A DNA stretch of 64,000 nucleotides from Bog-756 sp963806455 (GCA_963806455.1 CAWDXZ010000004.1:124001-188000), one strand, 5' to 3'; positions 8,363 through 17,570 are shown, counted from the stretch's first letter. Notes: generated from the letters alone by a model not told the origin. Program-made: numbers and translations.

Positions 8363-9880
8363 TCAGGGGCCCGGGACCGCCTGGGGCGGTGGCGGGCCCG
8401 CATACCGTGCGGCCGGACGGATCAGCCGGTTGTCGCTGGCCTGCTCCATCACGTGGGCCGCCCAGCCGATGGCCCGGCTGGAGGCGAACGTCGGGGTGAA
8501 CATCTCACGGGGGATGCCGCAGGTGTTCATGACCACCCCGGCGAAGAACTCGACGTTGGTGTAGAGCTGGCGGCCGGGCTTGAGCTCGGCCAGGACGTCG
8601 ACCGTCGTGCGCTCGATCTGCTCGGCGAAGGCCACCAGGCTCCCGCCGAGGGATCGGGCCACCTGGCGCAGGAAGATGGACCGAGGGTCGTCGGTCTTGT
8701 AGACGCGGTGGCCGAAGCCCATGATCCGGTCGCCCCGGGCCACCGCGTCCCGGATCCATTCGTCGGCCCGGTCGGGTGTTCCGATGTCGTCGAGCATGTC
8801 GAGGGCGCGGCTGGGGGAGCCTCCGTGCAGGGGTCCCGACAGGGCACCGATGGCACCGGTGACGGCGGCGGCCAGGTCGGCGCCGGTCGAGGCGATGACC
8901 CGCGCCGTGAACGTGGACGCGTTGAACCCGTGGTCGATGGTGAGGATCAGGTACTGCTCGATGGCCCGGACGTGGTCCGGTGGGGCCTCGCGTCCGTTCA
9001 ACATCCAGAGGTAGTTGGCGGCGTGCGACAGGTCGGAGCGCGGCGGGACCGGGTGGTGGCCGAGGCGGAGGCGGTGGGCGGCGGTCAGGATGGTCGGCAC
9101 CACCGCGCAGAGCCGGAGGGCTTGAGACCGCAATTCGTCCTGGCCGATGTCGTGGCTGGGTCGCCAGCCCAGCTCGGCCCCAAGGACCGACACGGCGGTG
9201 CGAAGGACGTCGAGTGGCGGACCGAGCGGGGCGATGGAGGGCAGCAGTCGGGCCACGCCCTCGGGGAGCTCCCGCAGGTCGGCCACCTCCTCGACGAACC
9301 GGCGGCTGACCTGGCGGTCGGGCAGCTCGCCGTCGAAGAGCAGCTGCCACACGTCCTCCAGCGATCGTGAGGCCGCCAGGTCGGTGGCCGCGTACTGCCG
9401 GTAGTGGAAGAAACCCTCTGTGCCACGGACGTCGCCGATGGCGGTCTCCGCCGCCACCACTCCCTCGAGCCCTCGGGGGACGTCGGCCCCCGTCTCCTCG
9501 GTGGGCCGGATCTGGGCCACGGCCAACAGGTCGCGGATGGAGACCACACCGACCAGGTCCCCATGGTCGACCACGGGGAGATGTCGGTAGTGGTGGTGGG
9601 TCAGGCCCGACCACGCCGCCCCCGCCTCGTCGTCGAGGCCGAGTACGTCGGGGTCGGCGGTCATCCAACGCCGGACCGAATCGGCCAGCGGGTCGGCGTG
9701 GGCAGCCGACGCCCGCAGGAGGTCCCGCTCGGTGAGGATGCCGACGACACCCTCCCGGTCGGTGACGACCACCGATCCGATCTGCCGGGCGTCCATGAGG
9801 GCGGTCGCCTCGGCCAGCGCGGCGTCGGCCGGACAGGTCACGGCCGGGGAGGACATGAGGTCGTGCACCGCGGTGGCCAT
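8363..9880 (-). CDS. Citrate/2-methylcitrate synthase family protein with N-terminal CBS pair
   Basis: 505 aa. Residues 1-125 form two CBS motifs (DLMSSPAVTCPADAALAEA, GVVGILTERDLLRA, HLPVVDHGDLVGVVSIRDLL), which usually bind adenylates and regulate the attached enzyme. The rest is citrate synthase, with both catalytic His regions (SGPLHGG and GFGHRVYK). The third catalytic position reads NVEFFAG where citrate synthases usually have NVDF, an Asp to Glu change. The ATG at 9880 is chosen because AAAGGAG lies eight bases before it. Divergent from the helix-turn-helix citrate synthase homologue, with a dyad in the shared promoter region. Confidence 0.85.
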   Translation of the reverse strand: MATAVHDLMSSPAVTCPADAALAEATALMDARQIGSVVVTDREGVVGILTERDLLRASAAHADPLADSVRRWMTADPDVLGLDDEAGAAWSGLTHHHYRHLPVVDHGDLVGVVSIRDLLAVAQIRPTEETGADVPRGLEGVVAAETAIGDVRGTEGFFHYRQYAATDLAASRSLEDVWQLLFDGELPDRQVSRRFVEEVADLRELPEGVARLLPSIAPLGPPLDVLRTAVSVLGAELGWRPSHDIGQDELRSQALRLCAVVPTILTAAHRLRLGHHPVPPRSDLSHAANYLWMLNGREAPPDHVRAIEQYLILTIDHGFNASTFTARVIASTGADLAAAVTGAIGALSGPLHGGSPSRALDMLDDIGTPDRADEWIRDAVARGDRIMGFGHRVYKTDDPRSIFLRQVARSLGGSLVAFAEQIERTTVDVLAELKPGRQLYTNVEFFAGVVMNTCGIPREMFTPTFASSRAIGWAAHVMEQASDNRLIRPAARYAGPPPPQAVPGP

Positions 9881-10023
9881 GGGCGCTCCTTTGTGCCGGC
9901 CGGTGAGTTGCCGGCCGTTGAGTGGTCTGGTCGTGACGTCCGTGGCGATCGCACCGACTGGCCAACGCGACCTCGGTCGGGACGTCCGAGGTCCAGTGTG
10001 CCGGTCGGAGCAGCATTTGTAAA

Positions 10024-10040
10024 CATTGATCAAGTCAATG
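10024..10040. promoter_or_regulatory. Dyad operator candidate between the two citrate synthase genes
   Basis: CATTGA (10024-10029) and TCAATG (10035-10040) form a perfect inverted repeat around a 5-bp spacer, in an AT-rich patch of an otherwise GC-rich gap. The downstream gene encodes a MerR/excisionase-like DNA-binding domain fused to citrate synthase, so self-regulation and control of the divergent CBS-citrate synthase are plausible. Confidence 0.5.
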
Positions 10041-10051
10041 ATAGGACGGTC

Positions 10052-10057
10052 TAGGCT
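10052..10057 (+). promoter_or_regulatory. -10 element of a leaderless promoter
   Basis: TAGGCT ends six bases before the ATG at 10064 and no Shine-Dalgarno is present, so transcription should begin at or next to the start codon. Confidence 0.5.
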
Positions 10058-10063
10058 GAGCCC

Positions 10064-11327
10064 ATGGCCCGGATGCTCGACAGCGAGGAGGCGGCCCGAC
10101 GGCTCGGGGTCAAGGTGGCCACGCTCTACGCCTACGTGAGCCGCGGCCTGTTGGCCTCCCATCCCGCCGTCGGCCGACGCAGCCAGTTCGACGTCGACGA
10201 GATCGAACGTCTGGCCCGCCGGTCCCGCCAGGGGAAGACCGTCGAGACCCGGATGGCCACCATCACCACGGGCATCACCCAGTTGACCGACGAGGGCCCC
10301 CTCTACCGTGGGCGTCCCGCCACCGAGCTGGCCGTCTCGGAAGCCTACGAGGACGTGGCCGAGCGGTTGTGGGACGTCCCCCCGGCCGACCCCGACCGAC
10401 CCGACCCGGCCGACGCCGTGGCCGGGTCGGGTGCGTCACGCTGGTCCCCCCTGCCGCTCGGGACCCCGCCGCCGCTCACGTCCGTCGGACCGGATGAGCT
10501 GGGCGGTGGTCATGGCCGGTGCCCAGCACCCCCTCCGGGCCGATCTCCGACCGGTGGCGGTCATCAGGACGGCCCGCCGGGTGGCCTCGTCCCTGGTCGA
10601 GGTGCAACCGAGGAGGGCCGCTCGGACCGGGAGCGGCCCCGACCGGGCCGACCGGCTCCCCGACCCGGGGGGACCGGGCCCGGACCTTTCCGGCTCCATG
10701 GCCGAGCGCCTGGCCCGGCGTCTGGTGACCGACCCCGACGAGACCCTGATCCGGGCGGTCAACGCCGCCATGGTGCTCCTGGCCGACCACGAGCTTGCCA
10801 CGTCCACCCTGGCTGTGAGGGTAGCCGCCTCCACCCGGGCCGACATCGGCAATGCGCTGTTGGCCGGCCTGGCCACGCTGTCGGGCCCCCTGCACGGGGG
10901 AGCCAGCCAGCGCGCCCACAGCCTGTTGGTCGACGCCGAGCACCGCGGGGTCGAACGGGCCGTCGACGACACCCTCCGGTGGCAGGGGGTCCTGCCCGGG
11001 TTCGGGCACTCGGTCTACAAGCGCGGCGACGCCCGCTTCGCCGTCCTGCACGAGCTCTTCGAGCAGATGGCCCCGGCGGGCAAGGTCGATCTCGTCCGGT
11101 CGCTCATCGGACTGGCCGAGGACCACTCCATCCCGCTCCCCAATGTCGACCTGGCCCTGGCCTCGATGGCCTGGGCGACGGGGATGCCGCCGGACGCCGG
11201 CTCGACGTTGTTCGCCGTGGCCCGGGTGGCCGGCTGGGTCGCCCACTACCTGGAGGAACTGGCGGAGCGGCCGCTCCGCTACCGGGCCCGGGCCGTCTAT
11301 GCCACGGCCACCGCCCGCCCGGGGTAG
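10064..11327 (+). pseudogene. Helix-turn-helix citrate synthase homologue, frameshifted
   Basis: The N-terminal part (from ATG 10064) is a MerR/excisionase-like DNA-binding domain: MARMLDSEEAARRLGV, LYAYVSRGLL, RRSQFDVDEIERLARR, followed by the start of a citrate synthase fold (ITQLTDEGPLYRGRP, SEAYEDVAERLWD). The C-terminal part continues one frame later, from about 10485 (RPSDRMSWAVV) to the stop at 11325-11327, and has all three catalytic residues (SGPLHGG, PGFGHSVYK, PNVD). The switch lies in a poorly constrained linker between about 10430 and 10485; one extra base in the C6 run at 10446-10451 would explain it. The original N-terminal frame stays open by chance and runs into the following SDR gene, so automatic callers may report a false fusion. 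A sequencing error is as likely as true decay. Confidence 0.7.
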
Positions 11328-11377
11328 TCGTCACACCCGTCGGGCGGTCACGTGATGCCACCGCCGCGGGACGGATC

Positions 11378-11383
11378 TACGCT
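11378..11383 (+). promoter_or_regulatory. -10 element of a leaderless promoter
   Basis: TACGCT ends six bases before the ATG at 11390 of the SDR gene; no Shine-Dalgarno sequence precedes the start. Confidence 0.5.
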
Positions 11384-11389
11384 CGGCCC

Positions 11390-12205
11390 ATGACCCTTCC
11401 TGCCCCCCATCCCGACCGCACCTGTGTCGTCACCGGAGCCTCGTCCGGCATCGGGACCGAGATCGCCACCCAGCTGGCCGCCCGCGGCCACGGTGTCACG
11501 CTCGTGGCCCGGCGCCAGGCCGAGCTGCGCCAACTGGCCGACCGGCTGTCCTCGACCCATGGGATCCGGGCCGAGGTGATCACTGCCGACCTCACCGACG
11601 AGGGGTCGCGCCGTGCCATCGCCACCGAGGTCGAACAGCGCTCCCTGGCGGTCAACATCCTGGTCAACAACGCGGGCGGCACGACCGTCGGTCCCGTCTA
11701 CCGGTCGGACGTCGACCGGGAGCTGGCCCTCGTCCGCACCAACGTGGAGGCCGTGGTGCATCTGTGCTCGGTCTTCCTGCCGGCGATGGTGGAACGACGG
11801 AGCGGGGCCGTGCTCAACGTGGCGTCGACGGCGGCCTTCCAGCCCTTGCCCGGACAGGCCGCCTACGGGGCCAGCAAGGCGTTCGTGCTGTCCTACAGCC
11901 ACGCCCTGCGGGGTGAGCTGCGGCCCACCGGGGTGACGGTGACGGCGCTGTGCCCCGGTCCGGTCGAGACCGGGTTCGCGACGGCGGCGGGAATCTCGGA
12001 CACCGAGGCGGCCGAGGCCATGCCGAAGATCATGTGGGTGCCGGCGGCGGACGTGGCGAAGGCGGCGGTGAAGGGGCTGGACGCCAACAAGGCGGTGGTC
12101 ATTCCCGGCCTGGCCAATCGGGTCACCGCCGCGGCGGGCTGGCTCTCCCCCCGGGGGGTGGTCGTCCCGATGGTGGCGAGCCGCCATCCCGCTCTGCGCA
12201 ACTGA
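11390..12205 (+). CDS. SDR family NAD(P)-dependent oxidoreductase
   Basis: 271 aa short-chain dehydrogenase. The cofactor site is TGASSGIG near residue 15, the NNAG motif is present (ILVNNAGG), and the catalytic set is Ser in LNVASTAAFQPLP plus YGASK. PGPVETGF follows as in the classical SDR group with acyl or keto substrates. The C-terminus has a hydrophobic segment. I start at ATG 11390 because a TACGCT -10 element ends six bases upstream, which fits a separate leaderless transcript and argues against reading it as an extension of the preceding gene. Convergent with the membrane protein at 12251. Confidence 0.85.
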   Translation: MTLPAPHPDRTCVVTGASSGIGTEIATQLAARGHGVTLVARRQAELRQLADRLSSTHGIRAEVITADLTDEGSRRAIATEVEQRSLAVNILVNNAGGTTVGPVYRSDVDRELALVRTNVEAVVHLCSVFLPAMVERRSGAVLNVASTAAFQPLPGQAAYGASKAFVLSYSHALRGELRPTGVTVTALCPGPVETGFATAAGISDTEAAEAMPKIMWVPAADVAKAAVKGLDANKAVVIPGLANRVTAAAGWLSPRGVVVPMVASRHPALRN

Positions 12206-12250
12206 CATCCGACCAGGGACGGCCCACCACCCGACCGCCGCCCGGCCCGA

Positions 12251-14020
12251 TCAGCCGGCGGCCGCAGCCGAGCGGGCCCGGCCGGGCGAGCGCGTTCGTA
12301 CCGCGGTGACGCGGCCCTGTCGGTCCAGCTCGACGGCCACCCTGGTGAGTGAGGGTGTCGCCGACCCCGGCGGTTGTCCGACGGAGGGCGCCAGCCGGCT
12401 GTCGAGGCGCACCGTCCGTCCCGTGACGAAGAGGGCGTAGGCCGTGCCCCACTGCACGGCCAACGCAAAGGCGGAGGACGGGCCTCCGAGCACGTCGAGC
12501 TGGAACGAGACCGACGACGGGACCTCCCCGGCCACCATCCTCGTGGCAGTGGCGGTGGCCCGAACGGTGGCCGGACCACCGAGCTCGGACTGGTCGCTCG
12601 GCACCAGCGACCCGATCGAGGCCATGGCGAGGGCCGAGGCGACGACGAGCACCAACGCCGCCGACCCGGCCGCCCAGCCGGACATGGTCGGCGCTTCCGA
12701 TCCGTGCCGGTCCTCCCGTCCCGTGCCCGCCCCGGCCCTCGACCGGAGGGCGGACCGCCCCGCTCTCGACACCTCCAGGGCTCCCGCCGCCATCACCAGC
12801 CAGGTCATGATCCCGACGGGTACGAAGGCGACGTTGAGATAGTTGATCTCGAGGGCGTCGGCGGAAGGAACCGACGCCATGGCCAGCACGGTCAGCAGGC
12901 CGGCCGTCGCCGCCGTCCAGGCGGCAACGGCCAGACGGGTCGCCCGGCGGCCGATGGCCAACCCGCCCACGGCCAACAGCACCAGCACCACCGCCCCTCC
13001 CCACCGGGCCGAGCCACCGAAGGCGATCCCACCGATCTGCAGGAAGGACGACATCGTGAGGTTCGGCATGCGGTGGGCCCACGACGACGGGAACCTGGTG
13101 GCCGAGCTCAGGCCCCGGAGAGCCAGGCTGAGCCCGAGGCGGCCGCCCGGCTGGTGCGTGGAGCGCCAGAGCAGGGTGAGATTCCCCGGATTGCCGGCCA
13201 GCTGCTGCACCAGGGTGGGCAGCCAGAGCAAGGCGGCGCAGAGCAGGCCCCTCCCCACCCAGTGCCTGGGCCCGGCCGCCGATGGCGAGCGGCGTCCGAC
13301 CGCCCCGCCCAGGAGGGCGCTGAGGACACACAGGCCGAGGACGGCCGGGGCGTAGATCACATGGGCTTGGGCAGCGAGGCTCGCCGAGCAGACGACGACG
13401 ACCCACCAGGCCAGCCGCCCACAGCCCGTGGCCCAGGCCGCCGCCAGGGTGGCGAGGAACCAGACTGCGCCGATCCACGGGGTCCACAGCGGGTTGAGGA
13501 CCACGCCGACCTGGGTGTTGGCCAGCATGAGCACGGAACCGGCACAGAGCACCATCCCCCAACGGCCAGCGGCGACCCGGCCGGCCTCGATCGCCACGGC
13601 CGCCCCGGCGGCGCCGATCAACGCCGAGCCCCACAGGGCGCCGTGCATCGGGTCCAGATGGACGGGGATGGCCAGCAGCCACGACAGCAGCGGGCCGGGG
13701 GCGAAGACGGTGGGCCCCCCGCCGGTGATGCCGTGGGTGGGGGCACCGAGCAGTGTCGGATGGGAGGTGAGGACGTTCCACGCCCGCCACGAGAACAGGG
13801 CGTCGTCGGAAGTCGGCCGCCAGCCCGAGGACAGCCCGACCCCGCATAGCACCAGAAACGGCAGCTCGGCGGCCAGGTGGCTGACGAGGCGCACCGGATC
13901 CACCGGCCATCCCCGGCGCCCCGGTGCGGCGCCTGGCCCGCCCCGGACGGCCGAACCCCGGCCGAGGATCGGCACATCCCTCTCGCTCGTCCCCTGGGTG
14001 GCGATCTCGATGGGTGTCAC
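12251..14020 (-). CDS. Multipass membrane protein, possible GT-C type glycosyltransferase
   Basis: 589 aa with about ten hydrophobic segments between residues 45 and 480, and a soluble, Val/Thr-rich C-terminal domain of about 110 residues. After the first membrane helix comes SSGWRPTSDDALFSWRAWNVL, with acidic residues placed like the first extracytoplasmic loop of GT-C glycosyltransferases. That resemblance is the only functional hint; no family is firmly recognised. It starts with GTG and stands alone between the convergent SDR gene and the GGDEF gene on the same strand 164 bases away. Confidence 0.6.
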   Translation of the reverse strand: MTPIEIATQGTSERDVPILGRGSAVRGGPGAAPGRRGWPVDPVRLVSHLAAELPFLVLCGVGLSSGWRPTSDDALFSWRAWNVLTSHPTLLGAPTHGITGGGPTVFAPGPLLSWLLAIPVHLDPMHGALWGSALIGAAGAAVAIEAGRVAAGRWGMVLCAGSVLMLANTQVGVVLNPLWTPWIGAVWFLATLAAAWATGCGRLAWWVVVVCSASLAAQAHVIYAPAVLGLCVLSALLGGAVGRRSPSAAGPRHWVGRGLLCAALLWLPTLVQQLAGNPGNLTLLWRSTHQPGGRLGLSLALRGLSSATRFPSSWAHRMPNLTMSSFLQIGGIAFGGSARWGGAVVLVLLAVGGLAIGRRATRLAVAAWTAATAGLLTVLAMASVPSADALEINYLNVAFVPVGIMTWLVMAAGALEVSRAGRSALRSRAGAGTGREDRHGSEAPTMSGWAAGSAALVLVVASALAMASIGSLVPSDQSELGGPATVRATATATRMVAGEVPSSVSFQLDVLGGPSSAFALAVQWGTAYALFVTGRTVRLDSRLAPSVGQPPGSATPSLTRVAVELDRQGRVTAVRTRSPGRARSAAAAG

Positions 14021-14184
14021 CGTGGGCGACGCCGGGCGGGGCCGGCGATCCGGATCCTGGCCGCGACCGGGTTCACCTCATCGACGGTAGGCCAACTCGC
14101 CCCACGCCACCTCGCCTCAGGAGGGACGGGCCGTCCCGGCCGGCCTGCCGGGCCCGGCGGGCGCGGGCCGGCGAAGGGGTGCGC

Positions 14185-15882
14185 TCAGGAGCCGGCCACG
14201 GTGGCAAGCATGGACGGCTCGAACTGGGCGAAGCGGTTACCGCCGCTCTCCTTGGCCGAGTACATCGCCAGGTCGGCCTTGCACAGCAGGTCGTCGCTGG
14301 TGTCGCCCGGAGCGTCGAACGTTATCCCGATACTGACCGTGGTCGACACGTCCCGGCCGTTGGCCCGGAGCGGTCGGCGGATGGCGACGAGCATCCGCTC
14401 GACCAATTCGAACACCTCACGTGGTTGCCGGAATTCCTCCACCACCACCCCGAACTCGTCACCGCCGAGGCGGGCCGCGGTATCCGCTCTCCGCAGGCAA
14501 CCGACCAGGACGTCCGCCATGGAGGTGAGCAGGGCGTCACCGGCGGAATGTCCGAGGCTGTCGTTCACGACCTTGAAGTTGTCGACGTCCAGGAAGAGCA
14601 CGGCCAGATGGCCTCCGGTGCGCCCGATCCGGGCCACGGCATGCTCGAGCCGGTCCTGGAAGAGCGCCCGGTTGCCCAGGCCGGTGAGCGAGTCGTGGAA
14701 CGCCTGGTACGAGAGCCGGTCCTCCAGGCGCTTGCGGTCCGTCATGTCCCTGAAGCTCCACACCCGCCCGACGACCTCCCCGTCCACGCGCTGGAGCTTG
14801 GCGCACCGCTCGAACACCCGGCCGTCGGTGAGCTCGAGCACGTCGTAGCTCTCCTCACGGCCGGCGTTCCCACCCGTCTCGACGAGGAACTCGTCCGGCT
14901 CCACCAGCTGCTTCCGCAGGAAGGTGAAGACCGAATGATCACCACCGGCCGCGAGGAGGGAATTGGGCAGCCGCCACATGTCCGCGAACTGGCGGTTGAA
15001 ACTGGCGGGCCGGCCATTCTCGTCGATCACCACGATTCCGTCGGCGGTGGCTTCCAGCGTCGCCTTGAGCAGCGACAGCGCCTTGCGCTGCTCGTGCTCG
15101 GCATTGGCCCGGTCGGTGATGTCATGGGCCGACACGACCAGCCCGTCCACCGTCGGATCGTCGGTCAGGTTCACGATCGAGAGCTCGAAGGGCACCGTCT
15201 CGGTCGACCCGCGGCGCACCATTCCGAGCGATATGGTGACCGGGTTCGCCGCCGAGGCGCCGTCACCGGCGACCTCGAGCGCGGCGCTGAGCTCGAGGCG
15301 ATCGGCGGGGTCGACCAGGTCGGAGAGCGACCGCCCCTCGACCAGTTCGGGATCGTGGCCGAGCAGCCGGGGCAGGGCCCCCGATACGGATTCCACAATG
15401 CCGTCGGCCGAGACCAACATGGTGAGCGCGGCCGAGTTCTGCATGAGGGACCTCAACCGGGCATCGTGGCCGTGGGCCAGCTCGAAGCGGCGGCGCTGTG
15501 TCAGGTCCCGCAACACCAGCACCACGGCCCCGTCCTCGGACCAGGAGATCGGTGCGCCGACCAACTCGACGAGACGCCAGCCGTCGGCCGTGCGGAGCCG
15601 GAGCTCGATGGGTGTGCCCACGTCCTTACGCTGCACGCTGGTCATGGCGAGCAGGGCGAACTCCAGATCCTCCGGATGAACGAGGTCGAGGCCCGGGACG
15701 TCGATGGCGTCGGCCAGCGAGCGCCCGAACAACGCCTCGGTGGCGCGGTTGGCCCATCGGAGACGCCCCTCGGCGTCGATGACGATGACCGCGTCGGGAA
15801 GCTCGCTGAGCAGCCTGGCCAGGGCGCGTTGGTCGAGGGGCTGCGGGGGTGCGCAGAGCGAGTCGAGATCCCCTTCGGCCAT
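14185..15882 (-). CDS. PAS-GGDEF diguanylate cyclase
   Basis: 565 aa soluble protein. Three PAS-like sensor domains (about 20-135, 145-265, 280-390) are followed by a GGDEF domain (about 395-560). The active site is RLGGDEFGVVVE, and an inhibitory RxxD site (RRAD) sits five residues before GGDEF, so the enzyme should make cyclic di-GMP and be feedback-inhibited. No membrane segment and no EAL domain are visible. The start at 15882 gives MAEGDLDS; upstream in-frame starts would add an unconserved Pro/Gly-rich stretch. Relevance: a c-di-GMP-binding RsiG homologue lies at 47666 in this window. Confidence 0.85.
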   Translation of the reverse strand: MAEGDLDSLCAPPQPLDQRALARLLSELPDAVIVIDAEGRLRWANRATEALFGRSLADAIDVPGLDLVHPEDLEFALLAMTSVQRKDVGTPIELRLRTADGWRLVELVGAPISWSEDGAVVLVLRDLTQRRRFELAHGHDARLRSLMQNSAALTMLVSADGIVESVSGALPRLLGHDPELVEGRSLSDLVDPADRLELSAALEVAGDGASAANPVTISLGMVRRGSTETVPFELSIVNLTDDPTVDGLVVSAHDITDRANAEHEQRKALSLLKATLEATADGIVVIDENGRPASFNRQFADMWRLPNSLLAAGGDHSVFTFLRKQLVEPDEFLVETGGNAGREESYDVLELTDGRVFERCAKLQRVDGEVVGRVWSFRDMTDRKRLEDRLSYQAFHDSLTGLGNRALFQDRLEHAVARIGRTGGHLAVLFLDVDNFKVVNDSLGHSAGDALLTSMADVLVGCLRRADTAARLGGDEFGVVVEEFRQPREVFELVERMLVAIRRPLRANGRDVSTTVSIGITFDAPGDTSDDLLCKADLAMYSAKESGGNRFAQFEPSMLATVAGS

Positions 15883-16003
15883 GCTGTGCCATCGACCGTT
15901 CGGACGGCCATCTTGAGCCTGGCTGCCAGGCACGATGACCGGGTCGGGGCCGGGCGGCGACGGCGGGAGCGGTCCCTGCCTCCGGCCGGCCCGTTCTGCG
16001 AGA

Positions 16004-16753
16004 ATGCCGAGCGTGGCGCCCATCGTCCTGGTTCACGGGGCATTCAACGAGCTGTGGGGACCGAACGAACAGAAGGCGAGATGGGCCCCCGCCTTCCAGG
16101 ACGGCCTCTGGCACTGCGAGGTCGAGGTCGACAGCGGCGATATCGGCGTCTGCTTCTACGGAGACCTGTTCCGGCACGAGCCCGGCACGGAGATGGAGCG
16201 TCGCCTGGCCCGCTCGCGGCCGGGGATCGCCGATTCGCTGTCCAGCCTGGCCGGGGCCGACGTCATGAAGGAGCTGAGCCGCGCCGCCGGCGATGCGGCG
16301 TTCGAGCGGACCGTTGACATGGTGACCATGATGGCGACGGAGACCGGTCTCCGGGACACCCTGCGACAGAGGATCGAGTCCGCCGTCGAGAGGGACACCC
16401 GGGTGCTGGTGGCCCATTCGTTGGGAACGGTTCTGTCGTACATGGCGCTCTGCAACCATCCCGACTGGTCGATCGACACGTTCATCACCCTGGGCTCACC
16501 CCTGGCCGCACCGCTGATGGTCGAGCAGTTCGGAGCGTCGCTTCATGACGACTACGGTGCGTGGCCCGGAGTGCGGCGATGGGTCAACATCCGCGCCGTC
16601 GACGATGTGGCGTGCACCATCCCGTTGACCGGAGTCTTCGGAACGAGGGTCGAGGAATTCCTCGTCGACAACGGCCACCATGCCCATGCCCCCGAGCCGT
16701 ACCTCAACGCCCGGCCGACCGGCCGGGCGGTGGCCGACGCCCTCGATCGGTAG
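16004..16753 (+). CDS. Alpha/beta hydrolase family protein
   Basis: 249 aa. The protein opens with the oxyanion strand VLVHGAFNELWGP, has the nucleophile elbow VAHSLGTVL, and ends with a His-rich segment (DNGHHAHAPEPYL) that can supply the catalytic His. The region HGAF to AHSLG looks like lipase/esterase-type hydrolases; no substrate can be named. Start is uncertain: ATG 16004 or GTG 16013 in the same frame. Head-to-head with the GGDEF gene at 121 bases. Confidence 0.6.
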   Translation: MPSVAPIVLVHGAFNELWGPNEQKARWAPAFQDGLWHCEVEVDSGDIGVCFYGDLFRHEPGTEMERRLARSRPGIADSLSSLAGADVMKELSRAAGDAAFERTVDMVTMMATETGLRDTLRQRIESAVERDTRVLVAHSLGTVLSYMALCNHPDWSIDTFITLGSPLAAPLMVEQFGASLHDDYGAWPGVRRWVNIRAVDDVACTIPLTGVFGTRVEEFLVDNGHHAHAPEPYLNARPTGRAVADALDR

Positions 16754-16758
16754 CCCTC

Positions 16759-16847
16759 GGCCGTCAGCCCACAGCCGTCAGCCACAGCCATCAGCCCACA
16801 GCCGTCAGCCACAGCCGTCAGCCACAGCCGTCAGCCACAGCCGTCAG
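16759..16847 (+). repeat. 13-bp minisatellite (CCACAGCCGTCAG units) in the 305-base gap after the hydrolase gene
   Basis: About seven head-to-tail copies of CCACAGCCGTCAG, some with an extra C (14 bp) and one with CCATCAG. The array starts just after the stop at 16753. The rest of the gap to 17058 holds no convincing gene, although ATGs at 16925 and 16947 have purine-rich sequence before them. Confidence 0.9.
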
Positions 16848-17058
16848 ACCACGGCCGGGCGCCATCGACGTCACGATCGAACCGATCATCACGACGAGGC
16901 ACAGGATGCTCGGAGAGGTACACGATGATCAGACGGGAGCCAGAGGATGATCAGGAAGTACTGGATGACTGTGGCCGATCGGCCCGGGAACGCGGCGGCC
17001 CAACCGGCCCGCACGGTCTCGATGCACGCCCAGGTTTCGCCGGACGCGGTCCGGGTAC

Positions 17059-17484
17059 ATGGGCGCCGTGCCGCTCTTCAAGCGCTCCCCGATGCCGGAG
17101 CTCCCCCGGGTGAGCCCGACCACGTTGGAGGTGCTGGGAGGCTGGGGCGAAGGGCTCGAGGATCCGAGTGACGCCGAGGCGGCGGTGGTGTATGGACAGT
17201 GGGCCGACCTCCTCTACTTGAAGGTGGCCTGCCTGTTCCTGTGCGCGGCCCTGGCCGATCTCGCCGTGTGGGCGAGCGGCGGGTCGGTGGCGAGTCTGCT
17301 GGGCCCGGGGTCCCTGGTCGTCGTGTGCCTGGTCTACCTCGAGCGTCGACGCCGGTTCCGTCGGACGGTGCGCGGCCGGATGCGTCGGGGCGGGCGGCCC
17401 GACGACGGTGGGCGGCCCGACGGAGCCGAACACGGATCGGTCCAGGGGGGCCAGGCAACCAGCGGCTACAAGGTGCCTGCGTAG
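17059..17484 (+). CDS. Small membrane protein of unknown function
   Basis: 141 aa. A conserved-looking N-terminus (PELPRVSPTTLEVLGGWGEG) is followed by two hydrophobic segments at about 51-71 and 75-93, then a strongly basic stretch (YLERRRRFRRTVRGRMRRGG) and a Gly/Asp-rich tail. Charge distribution suggests both ends are cytoplasmic. Not recognised as a known family. Start could also be the GTG five codons later. Confidence 0.5.
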   Translation: MGAVPLFKRSPMPELPRVSPTTLEVLGGWGEGLEDPSDAEAAVVYGQWADLLYLKVACLFLCAALADLAVWASGGSVASLLGPGSLVVVCLVYLERRRRFRRTVRGRMRRGGRPDDGGRPDGAEHGSVQGGQATSGYKVPA

Positions 17485-17558
17485 GCCAGACTCCGAGCTC
17501 AGGCCCCCCGAGGATGTCGTCGGGCCACGGCCGCCGGAGGACGCAGCATCGGCGGCCC

Positions 17559-17564
17559 TAGGCT
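17559..17564 (+). promoter_or_regulatory. -10 element of a leaderless promoter
   Basis: TAGGCT is followed by exactly six bases and then the GTG start at 17571 of the methyltransferase gene. Confidence 0.5.
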
Positions 17565-17570
17565 GGTGGC

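Noticed and set aside
10064..12205. One continuous 713-codon frame that looks like an HTH-SDR fusion protein
   Set aside because: The middle part has no citrate synthase residues in that frame; the true citrate synthase C-terminus is in the next frame, and the SDR has its own promoter element and start.
16759..16847. CRISPR array
   Set aside because: Units are 13-14 bp head-to-tail without unique spacers, and no cas gene is near.
16925..17113. Short frame with a good GGAGAGG before its ATG
   Set aside because: It overlaps the small membrane protein gene in another frame, and its composition looks like a shadow.
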